Below are positions 9,054 to 16,256 of a DNA stretch of 64,000 nt, one piece after another (within the stretch, counting starts at the first letter, position 1; the number at the start of each line of letters is the position of its first letter). The notes under the pieces are model-generated. The model worked only from the letters and a program-made list of their open reading frames with translations, was not told the origin of the DNA and did no database searches. Origin of the DNA: Muribaculaceae bacterium (lineage in GTDB: Bacteria; Bacteroidota; Bacteroidia; Bacteroidales; Muribaculaceae); NCBI GenBank assembly GCA_023663365.1, contig JAMPHP010000004.1, forward strand, positions 1-64,000, read 5' to 3'. The translations under genes and the position numbers were made by a program.

Positions 9054-9765
9054 GCTTCTTTGCGAGCTCGCTCTCGCGGCCCCGGCAGTAGCTGTTGCAC
9101 AGGCGGTGGAAAGCCTCGGAGTGGTTCATCTCGGTGAGGTGAGCCAGCTCGTGGTATATGACGAAGTCGGAGAGCTCTTCGGGCATGAATATGAGGTTGG
9201 CCGAGAGCGAGATGCGCCCCTGCGAAGTGCATGAGCCGTGGCGCGAGTGCGTGCTTCGCACTGTCCATGCCGCCGGCGATGCGCCGACCTCGGCTGCCAG
9301 GCGGCGGGCTCGAGGCACTATGTAGCGGGCGGTGGCGTGGCGGGCGGCATTGAGCAAGTTGTTCTTTATACCAAGCTGCACCGCGGGCTCTGCCAGGCGG
9401 CTGTCGTCGACGCGGTCGGATACTGCGATGGCATAATTGGCGAGCTTGCCGCGGAGGGCTTTGTCGGTGCGGGCCACGATGTTGAAGTCGGCTCCCGAAG
9501 CAATGGGCATCCTCACAATCTCGAAGTCGACCAAAGGAGCGTCGATGATGGTGCCGACATTGAAGGTAGCCGTCGGGCGCAACGCCAGCAGCCGGCTGTG
9601 CATCTTGGTCATAAAGTCCTCAAAGTGCGCTGCGGTGCAGTGTGCGGGCACGGTGACGCATAGCTCAGGGCCATGCCAGCGGGCCGTGATGCGCATAGTG
9701 GTGCCATGCACCTTGAGGTGCACGAGTCCTATGCCCGGGTAGATAAATCGGGTAGTACGAAGCAT
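9025..9765 (-). CDS. YgjP-type (DUF45) zinc metallopeptidase
   Basis: The start is the ATG at 9765, which shares its A with the TGA stop of the NAD kinase gene (TGATG), implying coupled translation. The product is 246 residues. The zinc site is YHELAHLTEMNHSEAFH: histidines 205 and 209 with Glu206 in HExxH, and His215 as third ligand, typical of the YgjP/DUF45 family related to M48 proteases. No signal peptide or membrane segment is seen, so a cytosolic enzyme is likely. Substrates of this family are mostly unknown. It overlaps the convergent acyltransferase gene. Confidence 0.88.
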   Translation of the reverse strand: MLRTTRFIYPGIGLVHLKVHGTTMRITARWHGPELCVTVPAHCTAAHFEDFMTKMHSRLLALRPTATFNVGTIIDAPLVDFEIVRMPIASGADFNIVARTDKALRGKLANYAIAVSDRVDDSRLAEPAVQLGIKNNLLNAARHATARYIVPRARRLAAEVGASPAAWTVRSTHSRHGSCTSQGRISLSANLIFMPEELSDFVIYHELAHLTEMNHSEAFHRLCNSYCRGRESELAKKLKAFRLPFE

Positions 9766-10631
9766 CACTCCCCGCCCCAGTGAAGTTTCTCGCGCAGGGT
9801 ATCGGCGAATGTGTGGCCGGCATGCTGCATGACAAGGATGGAGAATGGCGCACGGGCAAGGCGCACCTCGGTGCCGACATCGAGGAGCACCGAGCGACCG
9901 TCGAGGGCGAGGCGTATGTGGCGGGCGCGGCCCGTAGGAATTATCGACACGGGCACTTCCATACCCACCACCAGCGGGCGCATGGCAAGCGAGTGTGCGG
10001 CCACGGGCGAGAGCACGCACACATCGAGCGTGGGGTCGACTATGGGGCCGCCGACCGAGAGGTTGTAGGCGGTGCTGCCGGTGGAGGTGCACACGATGAG
10101 GCCGTCGGCGCGATAGTCGGTGAGCGGCATCGTGCCTATGCTCACGGCGGCGTTGATCATCGAGGCCGACTCTTCCTTCATGATGGCCACTTCATTGAGC
10201 GCCACCTGCCCCACTTCGGGCGGGAGCTGCGGCGTGAGCACTCGGATTGCCGAGCGGCGCTCTATGCGCAGATAGTCGCCGGCTATGAGCTCGGGGAGCT
10301 GCGGGAGCTGGTCGATGGAGAGCGCGGCGAGGTAGCCGAGGTGGCCGGTATTGACACCTACGATGGGAATCTCACGGCCGCCGAGCCACTGCACGGTGCG
10401 CAGGAAGGTGCCGTCGCCGCCAAGGCTCACGGCAAGAGCGGCATCGACGGGAGCGCCCTCTTCGGCACAGGTCACGGCCGAGAGCGAGGCCGGGATTGCT
10501 TCGCCGAGGTGGCGGTAGAGCTTGGGGTGCATCACCACAGTGTCGCCACGGTCGGCAAGGACACGGAGGAAAGCAGCCACCATGTCGAAAGCGCCGTACT
10601 GGCGCTTGCTTCCGTATATTGCAATCTTCAT
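9765..10631 (-). CDS. nadK: NAD kinase
   Basis: This 288-residue enzyme phosphorylates NAD to NADP using ATP or polyphosphate. Diagnostic motifs are GGDGTFLRT at residues 71-79 (the GGDG motif), GVNTGHLGYLA, the conserved NE in LNEVAI, and TGSTAYNLSVGGPI. Length is normal for the family. Its ATG at 10631 overlaps the stop of the upstream 129-residue gene (ATGA), and its stop overlaps the metallopeptidase start, so the three form a tight operon divergent from pdxJ. Confidence 0.97.
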   Translation of the reverse strand: MKIAIYGSKRQYGAFDMVAAFLRVLADRGDTVVMHPKLYRHLGEAIPASLSAVTCAEEGAPVDAALAVSLGGDGTFLRTVQWLGGREIPIVGVNTGHLGYLAALSIDQLPQLPELIAGDYLRIERRSAIRVLTPQLPPEVGQVALNEVAIMKEESASMINAAVSIGTMPLTDYRADGLIVCTSTGSTAYNLSVGGPIVDPTLDVCVLSPVAAHSLAMRPLVVGMEVPVSIIPTGRARHIRLALDGRSVLLDVGTEVRLARAPFSILVMQHAGHTFADTLREKLHWGGE

Positions 10632-11017
10632 ATCTCGAGGTATCTGAATAAATGATCGAGTCGGCGGCGGGCGGTGTCGGAGTCGGCATCGCGGGCCGAG
10701 CGTGTGTCTATCACGGTGTAGCCGTAGCGCTCAAGCGAGCGGCCCACACCCTCGGCGCTGCGGTGGCTCACGCGCAGATCGAACACCACGGGGAAACCGG
10801 CATCGGCACCGTCGGGGTCGGCATCGTCGAAAGTGTCGGGAGCGCCCATCGACGTGACGTTGAGGTTGAGCACGTGAGCATCGCAGTCTTCCACGGCACG
10901 TGCTATGCGCGACGCTGAGTAATCCTCTCTGCTACAGCCCACCAGCAGCCTGGCGCTCTCGGCAACAGGCGGGAAAAGATATGTATCTTCGGGAAAATTA
11001 TTGCTATTCGGGCTCAA
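10628..11017 (-). CDS. Small ACT-like protein upstream of nadK
   Basis: The frame opens with TTG at 11017; the first in-frame ATG lies about 57 residues inside, after conserved-looking sequence, so TTG is preferred. The 129-residue product contains YSASRIARAVEDCDAHVLNL and later VVFDLRVSHRS with VGRSLERYGYTVIDT. This resembles the C-terminal ACT-like domain of CBS-domain proteins that in Bacteroidetes often precede nadK (remembered, not searched). The usual N-terminal CBS pair is absent. It would be a ligand-sensing remnant or a stand-alone sensor for the operon. It overlaps nadK by four bases. Confidence 0.6.
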   Translation of the reverse strand: MSPNSNNFPEDTYLFPPVAESARLLVGCSREDYSASRIARAVEDCDAHVLNLNVTSMGAPDTFDDADPDGADAGFPVVFDLRVSHRSAEGVGRSLERYGYTVIDTRSARDADSDTARRRLDHLFRYLEI

Positions 11018-11137
11018 AATCTTTCGCGGTTTTATAAATTCTGACTATTTTTGCAGAGTCAAAAATAAGATGCCTATGGCATCCGCTCTTTAAGGAACTA
11101 CAAAAATACGAATTTTTCCGCGTATATTCACCATCTG

Positions 11138-11854
11138 ATGACAAACCTCAGCGTTAATATAAATAAAATCGCCACACTGCGCAATGCCCGCGGCGAAAAC
11201 CGCCCCGACGTGGAGCAGGTGGCACTCGACATCGAATCGTTCGGCGCCGACGGCATCACCGTGCACCCCCGCCCCGACGAGCGGCATATCAAGCGCGCCG
11301 ACGTATACCGCCTCCGCCCGGCCCTTCGGTGCGAATTTAACATCGAGGGCTACCCCTCGCCGGAGTTCGTCGACCTCGTGCTCAAGACCCGCCCCACACA
11401 GGTGACCCTCGTGCCCGATGCCCCCGATGCCCTCACGTCGTCGGCCGGGTGGGACGTGGCCGCCAATGCCGACTTCCTCGCCGGACTCGTGGAGCGCTTC
11501 AAGGAAGCCGGCGTGCGCAGCTCCATCTTCGTCGATGCCGACCCTGAGATAATCCGTGCGGCAGCTGCCACCGGAGCCGACCGCATCGAGCTCTACACCA
11601 AGCCCTACGCCGATGCCTATGCCTACGACCCCGAAAAAGCCGTGGCACCCTTTGTGGAAGCGGCCACAGCGGCGCGCAAGCTCGGCCTCGGCGTGAATGC
11701 CGGCCACGACCTCAACCTCGACAATCTCGCCTTCTTCAGTAGCCGCATCCCCTTCCTGAGCGAGGTGTCGATAGGCCACGCACTCATCTGCGACGCCCTT
11801 TACCTCGGCCTCGAGGAGACCGTGAAGCGCTATAAAGCTGCTCTTATCCACTGA
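11138..11854 (+). CDS. pdxJ: Pyridoxine 5'-phosphate synthase
   Basis: The 238-residue TIM-barrel enzyme condenses 3-amino-2-oxopropyl phosphate with 1-deoxyxylulose 5-phosphate, the last ring-forming step of vitamin B6 synthesis. Motifs are [17 protein letters not shown] near the N-terminus, [22 protein letters not shown], and near the end [12 protein letters not shown] and SIGHALI. The start ATG gives the canonical N-terminus. It is divergent from nadK and 26 bp ahead of the exbB-like gene; the grouping with TonB-system genes is positional. Confidence 0.97.
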   Translation: MTNLSVNINKIATLRNARGENRPDVEQVALDIESFGADGITVHPRPDERHIKRADVYRLRPALRCEFNIEGYPSPEFVDLVLKTRPTQVTLVPDAPDALTSSAGWDVAANADFLAGLVERFKEAGVRSSIFVDADPEIIRAAAATGADRIELYTKPYADAYAYDPEKAVAPFVEAATAARKLGLGVNAGHDLNLDNLAFFSSRIPFLSEVSIGHALICDALYLGLEETVKRYKAALIH

Positions 11855-11880
11855 TTTTACCCATCTTATCCACTCTGACG

Positions 11881-12525
11881 ATGACCGAAACAACCGCCGC
11901 CCCCTCGATGTCGCTTTGGGACCTGTGTCTGCAAGGCGGCTGGACCATGATACCCCTCGCACTGCTCCTGCTGTGGTGCATATATGTGTTTGTAGAGCGC
12001 TACCTGGTGATAAAAGCCGCCGGGCATGAGGACGAGAACTTCATGAAGCGCATCCGCGGCTATATCCTCGAGGGTGAGACCGGCAGCGCCCTCAACCTCT
12101 GCTATGCCACCCCCACCCCCTACGCACGCCTCATTGCAAAAGGCATCTCGCGCATAGGCCGACCCATGAACGATGTGCTCGTGGCCATCGAGAACACCGG
12201 CAACCTCGAGATTGCCACCCTCAGCCGCGGGCTGCCATGGCTCGCCACAACAGCCGCCGGAGCCCCGATGATAGGCTTCCTCGGCACCGTGATAGGCATG
12301 GTGCAGGCGTTCTACGCCATCGCGCAGGCAGGCTCCTCGGCAACCATCGACTCCTTCGCCGACGGCATCTACGCCGCACTCGTCACCACCGTGGCAGGTC
12401 TCATAGTGGGCATCGTGGCGCTTTTCGCCTACAACTTCCTGGTGGCTCGCATAAACAAAATCATGAACCAGCTCGAGGCACGGACCATGGACTTCATGGA
12501 CCTCCTCAACGAACCCGCGGCATAA
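11881..12525 (+). CDS. exbB: MotA/TolQ/ExbB proton channel family protein
   Basis: This 214-residue inner-membrane protein has three hydrophobic segments: near residues 17-38, and two in the second half. The second of these contains GLPWLATTAAGAPMIGFLGTVIGMVQAF, the signature of the ExbB/TolQ channel. With ExbD it uses proton motive force to energise TonB. Its stop overlaps the start of the exbD-like gene (TAATG), and a TonB-like gene follows, so this is a complete energiser operon. TolQ-type function is the alternative; the TonB neighbour favours ExbB. Confidence 0.92.
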   Translation: MTETTAAPSMSLWDLCLQGGWTMIPLALLLLWCIYVFVERYLVIKAAGHEDENFMKRIRGYILEGETGSALNLCYATPTPYARLIAKGISRIGRPMNDVLVAIENTGNLEIATLSRGLPWLATTAAGAPMIGFLGTVIGMVQAFYAIAQAGSSATIDSFADGIYAALVTTVAGLIVGIVALFAYNFLVARINKIMNQLEARTMDFMDLLNEPAA

Positions 12526-12986
12526 TGGCACTCAAACGACATCAAGACATGCTGGCCTCCTTCTCGATGGCCTCGATGACCGATGTGGTGTTTCTGCTGC
12601 TGGTGTTCTTCATGGTCACATCGGCATTCGTATTCCCCACCGCGCTCGATATCGACCTTCCGCAGAGCACACAGCAGACGCCCGTAAAGCCCACCACGCG
12701 CGTGTTTGTCGATGCCGAGGGTGCCTACTATGTATCGGCACCCGACTCCGAAGCGCCCGTGCCCGTGGCGCAGGATTCGCTGGCTCTCTACCTCGGAGCC
12801 ATAGCCCCGGCAGACTCCCTCGGAGCCGTGGCAGTGTATGCCGATGCCGAAGTGGCCTACGGCAAAGTGGTGGAAGTGCTCAACATAGGCGCGGCAAACT
12901 CAATAAAGATGGTACTGGCCACACGCCCCACCTCTCTGGCAGAGGCTGAGGCCACCGCAGCCGACACACCCGCGACAGCGCAATGA
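12525..12986 (+). CDS. exbD: ExbD/TolR family protein
   Basis: The ATG at 12525 overlaps the exbB stop, giving a 153-residue product. It has the classic N-terminus: a short cytosolic lead, MASMTDVVFLLLVFFMVTSAF as the single membrane helix with the conserved aspartate near its start, and DIDLPQS on the periplasmic side. The periplasmic domain ends in an alanine- and threonine-rich tail. An upstream in-frame extension would lie inside exbB and was rejected. Overlaps the next gene by four bases. Confidence 0.93.
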   Translation: MALKRHQDMLASFSMASMTDVVFLLLVFFMVTSAFVFPTALDIDLPQSTQQTPVKPTTRVFVDAEGAYYVSAPDSEAPVPVAQDSLALYLGAIAPADSLGAVAVYADAEVAYGKVVEVLNIGAANSIKMVLATRPTSLAEAEATAADTPATAQ

Positions 12987-13777
12987 AAAATCCACGCATA
13001 GCAGCAGCCATAGTCACCGCAGCAGCTTTTCTGCTGCTCCTGCTTGCCCTCATAGCGGGCAGGCTGAGAGTGAGCGCATCGCAGTGGCCGCCGCTTGCAC
13101 GCACCACCGAGCTGGTGGAAATCGACGAGGAGTTCGTGGACCTCTTCGAGCCTACACCTCGCCCGGCCAACCCGGCACCGGCCTACGCCGCGGCAGAAGC
13201 CGTGCGCGAGTCGACACCCGCCGAAGCCGACGGCAGCGACCTCGACGATGCCGGTGATGCCGCCGCACCGCTCCCTACCGTGGTGAGCGAGCGCCCCTCG
13301 GCAGTACAGAAGCCCAAGAAAGAAACCCCACAAAAAAGCGGCCCCGACAAAAAAGCCCTCGAGGAAGAGCGCGCGCGCCGCAAAGCACGCCAAGGAGTGT
13401 CGAACGCCTTCAAAAACACCACCGAACCTGCCGACAACACCGCCTCGAAAGGCAGTGAGAAAGGCGACACCGGCACCCCCGACGGCGGTGCATCCGACCT
13501 CAACGGCACAGGCTCGGGCAGTGTGGGCGGTGGATGGATCATGCCACGCTATGCAAAAGTGAGCTCGCACCGCACAGGCAGCATTGAGCTGCGCGCCATC
13601 GTCGACAAGGAAGGCCGTGCCATCAGCGTGGAGCTCGAAGGCGGAAAAGCGCCGGCATCGGGCGACCCCGCCCTGGTGTCCCGTTGCATTGCCGAAGTGA
13701 AGCGTCACCGCTTCACCCGCAACGATGACCGCGCCCCCGAGCGCTCAACCGCACGGATTATCTACAACTTCAAGTGA
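12983..13777 (+). CDS. TonB-like energy transducer
   Basis: The 264-residue protein has one N-terminal membrane helix (about residues 8-28). A proline-, lysine- and glutamate-rich linker follows (KPKKETPQKS, KKALEEERARRKARQG), as needed to span the periplasm. The C-terminal domain has IVDKEGRAISVELEGG and CIAEVKRHRFTRN, recalling TonB_C-type folds though diverged. It overlaps exbD by four bases (ATGA), which supports the assignment. It would couple ExbBD to outer-membrane receptors such as that at 53974-55830. A TolA-like role is possible. Confidence 0.8.
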   Translation: MKNPRIAAAIVTAAAFLLLLLALIAGRLRVSASQWPPLARTTELVEIDEEFVDLFEPTPRPANPAPAYAAAEAVRESTPAEADGSDLDDAGDAAAPLPTVVSERPSAVQKPKKETPQKSGPDKKALEEERARRKARQGVSNAFKNTTEPADNTASKGSEKGDTGTPDGGASDLNGTGSGSVGGGWIMPRYAKVSSHRTGSIELRAIVDKEGRAISVELEGGKAPASGDPALVSRCIAEVKRHRFTRNDDRAPERSTARIIYNFK

Positions 13778-13784
13778 AGAAATA

Positions 13785-13884
13785 TATACCCGATAAGGTA
13801 TAAATAATGATGAGTTCAATGATTTTATACCCTTTATGGTGTAAAATAAATTGAATTTGTTATCTTTGCACCCAAAAGGGTATA
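13785..13884 (+). promoter_or_regulatory. Three evenly spaced operators and promoter of the hip locus
   Basis: Three copies of TATACC-N6-GGTATA lie at 13785-13802 (perfect), 13826-13843 (GGTGTA in the right half) and 13867-13884 (TGCACC in the left half). Start-to-start distance is exactly 41 bp both times, about four helical turns, so the sites face the same side of the DNA. A perfect -7 box TATCTTTG at 13861-13868 abuts and slightly overlaps the third site, and the middle site covers the expected -33 region. This fits autorepression by the HipB-like protein encoded immediately downstream, in parallel with E. coli HipB, which binds palindromic operators. Confidence 0.8.
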
Positions 13885-13886
13885 TT

Positions 13887-14090
13887 ATGACTCAATTGGC
13901 ACATTACATAAAGGAAAAGCGAAAGGAATTTGGCCTCACGCAAGTAGATTTATCTCAGAAGTCGGGGGTGGGTCTGCGCTTTGTTCGTGAAATGGAGCAA
14001 GGAAAAGCTTCATTGAGGCTCGACAAAGTAAATCAGGTCTTGGCTCTCTTTGGGGCAGAAATGACTCCTGCAAAAAAATCTGAATCATGA
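13887..14090 (+). CDS. hipB: HipB-like helix-turn-helix antitoxin
   Basis: The ATG at 13887 gives a 67-residue Xre/HipB protein; an upstream TTG-type extension would run through the operators and promoter and was rejected. The helix-turn-helix is LTQVDLSQKSGVGLRFVREMEQGKASLRLDKVNQVLALFG. Such proteins repress their own operon and, in hip systems, help neutralise the HipA-type kinase. The stop overlaps the next start by four bases. The three operators just upstream are its likely binding sites. Confidence 0.88.
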   Translation: MTQLAHYIKEKRKEFGLTQVDLSQKSGVGLRFVREMEQGKASLRLDKVNQVLALFGAEMTPAKKSES

Positions 14091-14425
14091 AGCGGGCTAA
14101 AGTATTGGTGGAAAATTTATTGGCCGGAATTTTGACCGAAGATGATATGGGCTACGAGTTTCAGTACACTTCCGAGTATCTTTCGTCGGAAAAGGCTGAA
14201 GCAGTAAGTCTGACGATGCCATTGTCCGACAAACCGTATAAGAGCAATGTGTTGTTTCCTTTTTTCGACGGACTTATTCCGGAAGGTTGGCTGCTTGATA
14301 TTGCCGAACAATGTTGGAAGATTTCTGCCAGAGATCGATTCTCGCTGTTAGTTGCATGCTGCAAGGACTGCATAGGGAATGTGAGTGTGATTCCATTCGA
14401 TGGAAAGGAGGAGATAGATGGGTAA
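14087..14425 (+). CDS. HipS-like protein (separate HipA N-terminal subdomain)
   Basis: The 112-residue product matches the N-terminal 'couple_hipA' part of HipA: LAGILTEDDMGYEFQYTSEYL, AVSLTMPLSDKPY, then FPFFDGLIPEGWLLDIA, and SLLVACCKDCIGNVSV. In classical HipA this is fused to the kinase core; here a separate gene supplies it. In the E. coli O127 HipBST system the equivalent small protein HipS, not HipB, is the antitoxin, so that role is plausible here. It overlaps the kinase gene by eight bases. No frameshift scar is needed: both genes have their own start and intact motifs. Confidence 0.82.
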   Translation: MKRAKVLVENLLAGILTEDDMGYEFQYTSEYLSSEKAEAVSLTMPLSDKPYKSNVLFPFFDGLIPEGWLLDIAEQCWKISARDRFSLLVACCKDCIGNVSVIPFDGKEEIDG

Positions 14426-15353
14426 GTGTCTTTATTGCTACAAGCCTCTCGATGAGGGAGAAGTGGATTATCATAAGGCTTGCGCACGCAAGATATTTGA
14501 ATCCTCGGTTGTTCCGACGCTTCCTTATTCCCGTGACAAGATAAAAGAGTTGGCCCGGGAGATTGTGTCGGCAAACACCACAGTGACCGGTGTTCAAGCA
14601 AAATTGTCGCTTGATATTGCCCGGGATGCGAAAAAAGAGCCGAAGCGCTTCACCATCGTAGGATTATGGGGACGCTTTATTCTGAAACCACAGACCGAAC
14701 GTTTCGCTAATCTGCCCGAAAATGAAGATTTGACAATGCACTTGGCGGAGACGGCCGGGATAAAGACCGTTCCGCACTCTCTGGTCAGATTTGCCGACGG
14801 TGAACTGTGCTACATAACCCGAAGAGTTGACCGAACAAAGAAAGGCAATAAGATTGCAATGGAGGATATGTGTCAGTTGTCGGAGCGATTGACGGAGGAT
14901 AAATATAAAGGGTCTTATGAGCGGATTGCCAAACTTATTCTTCAGTACTCATCAGCACCATTATTGGATGTTGTCAATTTTTGGGAGGTCGTTGTTTTTT
15001 CGTGGCTGACAGGAAATGCCGACATGCATTTGAAAAACTTCTCGCTTTTCAGACCCTCGACAGCTTATATGCTGACTCCGGCCTATGATTTGATTTCTAC
15101 TGCCATTGTGATGCCCGAAGATGATGAGGAATTGGCACTCACTCTCAATGGAAAGAAGAAAAAGATAAAACGAAGTGATTTTGAGAAAGCCATGCGCGAC
15201 AATGGCATGGATGAAAAGGCTATCGCCAATCTATTCAATAAGTTCGTGAAAGTGCTCCCTAAGTGGCGTTCAATCATCGAAGAATCTTTTCTGCCGGAGG
15301 ACAGGCAGAAAGAGTATATAGAACTGATTGAGCGAATGTCCGCAAGATTATAA
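14418..15353 (+). CDS. HipT-like Ser/Thr kinase toxin with N-terminal zinc-finger-like motif
   Basis: The 311-residue kinase core of the HipA family. Residues 4-22 hold Cys4, Cys7, His19 and Cys22, a small zinc-knuckle-like motif. TVTGVQAK at 55-62 is the glycine-rich loop that in HipA/HipT carries the autophosphorylated serine(s); here both positions are threonine. Lys90 (FILKPQ) should bind ATP, GNADMHLKNFS at 199-209 gives the catalytic Asp202, and PAYDL at 221-225 the metal-binding Asp224. HipA phosphorylates GltX and HipT TrpS; the target here is unknown. The gene is AT-richer than its flanks, consistent with horizontal acquisition. Confidence 0.87.
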   Translation: MGKCLYCYKPLDEGEVDYHKACARKIFESSVVPTLPYSRDKIKELAREIVSANTTVTGVQAKLSLDIARDAKKEPKRFTIVGLWGRFILKPQTERFANLPENEDLTMHLAETAGIKTVPHSLVRFADGELCYITRRVDRTKKGNKIAMEDMCQLSERLTEDKYKGSYERIAKLILQYSSAPLLDVVNFWEVVVFSWLTGNADMHLKNFSLFRPSTAYMLTPAYDLISTAIVMPEDDEELALTLNGKKKKIKRSDFEKAMRDNGMDEKAIANLFNKFVKVLPKWRSIIEESFLPEDRQKEYIELIERMSARL

Positions 15354-15384
15354 GTTCACGGCGTGCCGGACTTCTATGGTAAAC

Positions 15385-15415
15385 TTGTGCATCTAAGCCT
15401 TTTGTGCTATCTTTG
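15385..15415 (+). promoter_or_regulatory. Promoter of the 50-residue membrane peptide gene
   Basis: TTG at 15385-15387, a 20-bp spacer and TATCTTTG at 15408-15415 match the Bacteroidetes consensus. Predicted leader length to the ATG at 15441 is about 20 nt. Confidence 0.75.
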
Positions 15416-15440
15416 CGTGTAGTAAGCCTCGTGTGCCGCC

Positions 15441-15593
15441 ATGAAAAGTGTGAAGCATATATTCGGTTGGATAGCAGTGTCTCCGCTGCTTCTGCTTGCA
15501 CTGATAGTGGTAATCCTCGATTGGATTTTCCACAGTCTTGCTATGCCTCGCTACACCTATTGGCGAATATTCTCTAAACCACCAAACCATTAA
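15441..15593 (+). CDS. Small single-pass membrane protein (50 aa), unknown
   Basis: A short frame with ATG at 15441 encodes 50 residues. The first eight are basic and amphipathic (MKSVKHIF), residues about 9-32 form one strongly hydrophobic helix (PLLLLALIVVILDWIF), and the tail is basic and aromatic (PRYTYWRIFSKPPNH). The canonical promoter 26 bp upstream supports expression. No family was recognised. It lies 88 bp after the hip kinase gene and could be an independent small membrane regulator, a type I toxin-like peptide, or a Bacteroidales-specific orphan. Confidence 0.6.
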   Translation: MKSVKHIFGWIAVSPLLLLALIVVILDWIFHSLAMPRYTYWRIFSKPPNH

Positions 15594-15618
15594 GCCGGTG
15601 CAATTATTGCTGCATTAG

Positions 15619-15650
15619 TTTGGATTGTAAGTCGGTTTTTTCTACCTTTG
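15619..15650 (+). promoter_or_regulatory. Probable lrgAB promoter, upstream of the inserted element
   Basis: TTTG at 15619-15622, 20 bp, then TACCTTTG at 15643-15650. The next gene on this strand starts at 15837, so the 160-bp element at 15669-15828 lies entirely within the predicted leader. Confidence 0.7.
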
Positions 15651-15668
15651 CAGCGTCAATCCAATTAA

Positions 15669-15828
15669 GAGGGTGTATAAAAATTATTGTTAAATTTTAA
15701 GTGCCGTATTTTTGAGCTAATCCGCTCTGAATAAGAGGGAGCATAGCTTCCTATGCGACCGATTATGAAGAGTGGAGGAGCCAAAAAGACGGCATACAAA
15801 GCTATTATTAAACTTTGACAACACCCTC
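15669..15828 (+). mobile_element. MITE-like element, 160 bp, with terminal inverted repeats
   Basis: The element begins GAGGGTGT and ends ACACCCTC, a perfect 8-bp terminal inverted repeat. Similarity between the arms continues inward (TGCCGT-TTTTTG in both arms), and the centre is the hairpin GCATAG-CTTC-CTATGC, so the whole unit is one long imperfect palindrome. The flanks both show TAA directly at the ends, a possible 3-bp target duplication (or 2-bp TA). It encodes no protein. This is the build of a non-autonomous MITE mobilised by a transposase elsewhere; the parent family cannot be named from here. Confidence 0.65.
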
Positions 15829-15836
15829 TAAATCCC

Positions 15837-16256
15837 ATGAAACTCAAAGACTTCATGGGATTATTATTTTTTATGAACTATCTATTGCAATTCGGCGTAC
15901 TCTTCGCCTTCCTCGCCGCGGGCGAGTTTGTGGTTTGGCTCACGGGGATACCGGTGCCATCGAGCATCATCGGTATGCTCCTGCTCACGGCTTCGCTCAA
16001 AGCGGGCATCGTGAAGCCAGCCCATGTGGAGCGGCTGTCCAACTTTCTGGTGCATAACCTCGGTTTCTTCTTTGTACCCGCCGGCGTGGGGCTGATGAAC
16101 TGTCTGGGCATAATCGCCGACCAATGGCTGCCTATCGTGGGCGCTTCGGTGGGCAGTACTATCATAATAATCGCCGTGACGGGCCGCACGCACCGCAGTG
16201 TGCGCCGCCTGCTCTCACGCAAAAAAACTGCCGCGTATGGACTTTCTGAGGAATGA
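15837..16256 (+). CDS. lrgA: LrgA/CidA family holin-like protein
   Basis: The 139-residue protein has four hydrophobic helices. Motifs typical of CidA/LrgA are FLAAGEFVVWLTGIPVPSSIIGMLLL in the first half and FFVPAGVGLMN in the middle. Together with LrgB it is thought to affect murein hydrolase activity or export of small metabolites such as pyruvate. ATG at 15837 and another at 15873 are both possible starts; the first is used because it follows the element boundary by eight bases and has no competing frame. The lrgB start lies inside its 3' end (20-bp overlap), so the pair is co-translated. Confidence 0.88.
   Translation: MKLKDFMGLLFFMNYLLQFGVLFAFLAAGEFVVWLTGIPVPSSIIGMLLLTASLKAGIVKPAHVERLSNFLVHNLGFFFVPAGVGLMNCLGIIADQWLPIVGASVGSTIIIIAVTGRTHRSVRRLLSRKKTAAYGLSEE

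Noticed and set aside
14087-15353. Interpretation of the two hip genes as a frameshifted hipA pseudogene
   Set aside because: The second gene has its own N-terminal zinc-knuckle-like extension that fused HipA lacks, both have starts and full motifs, and the order equals known HipBST systems.
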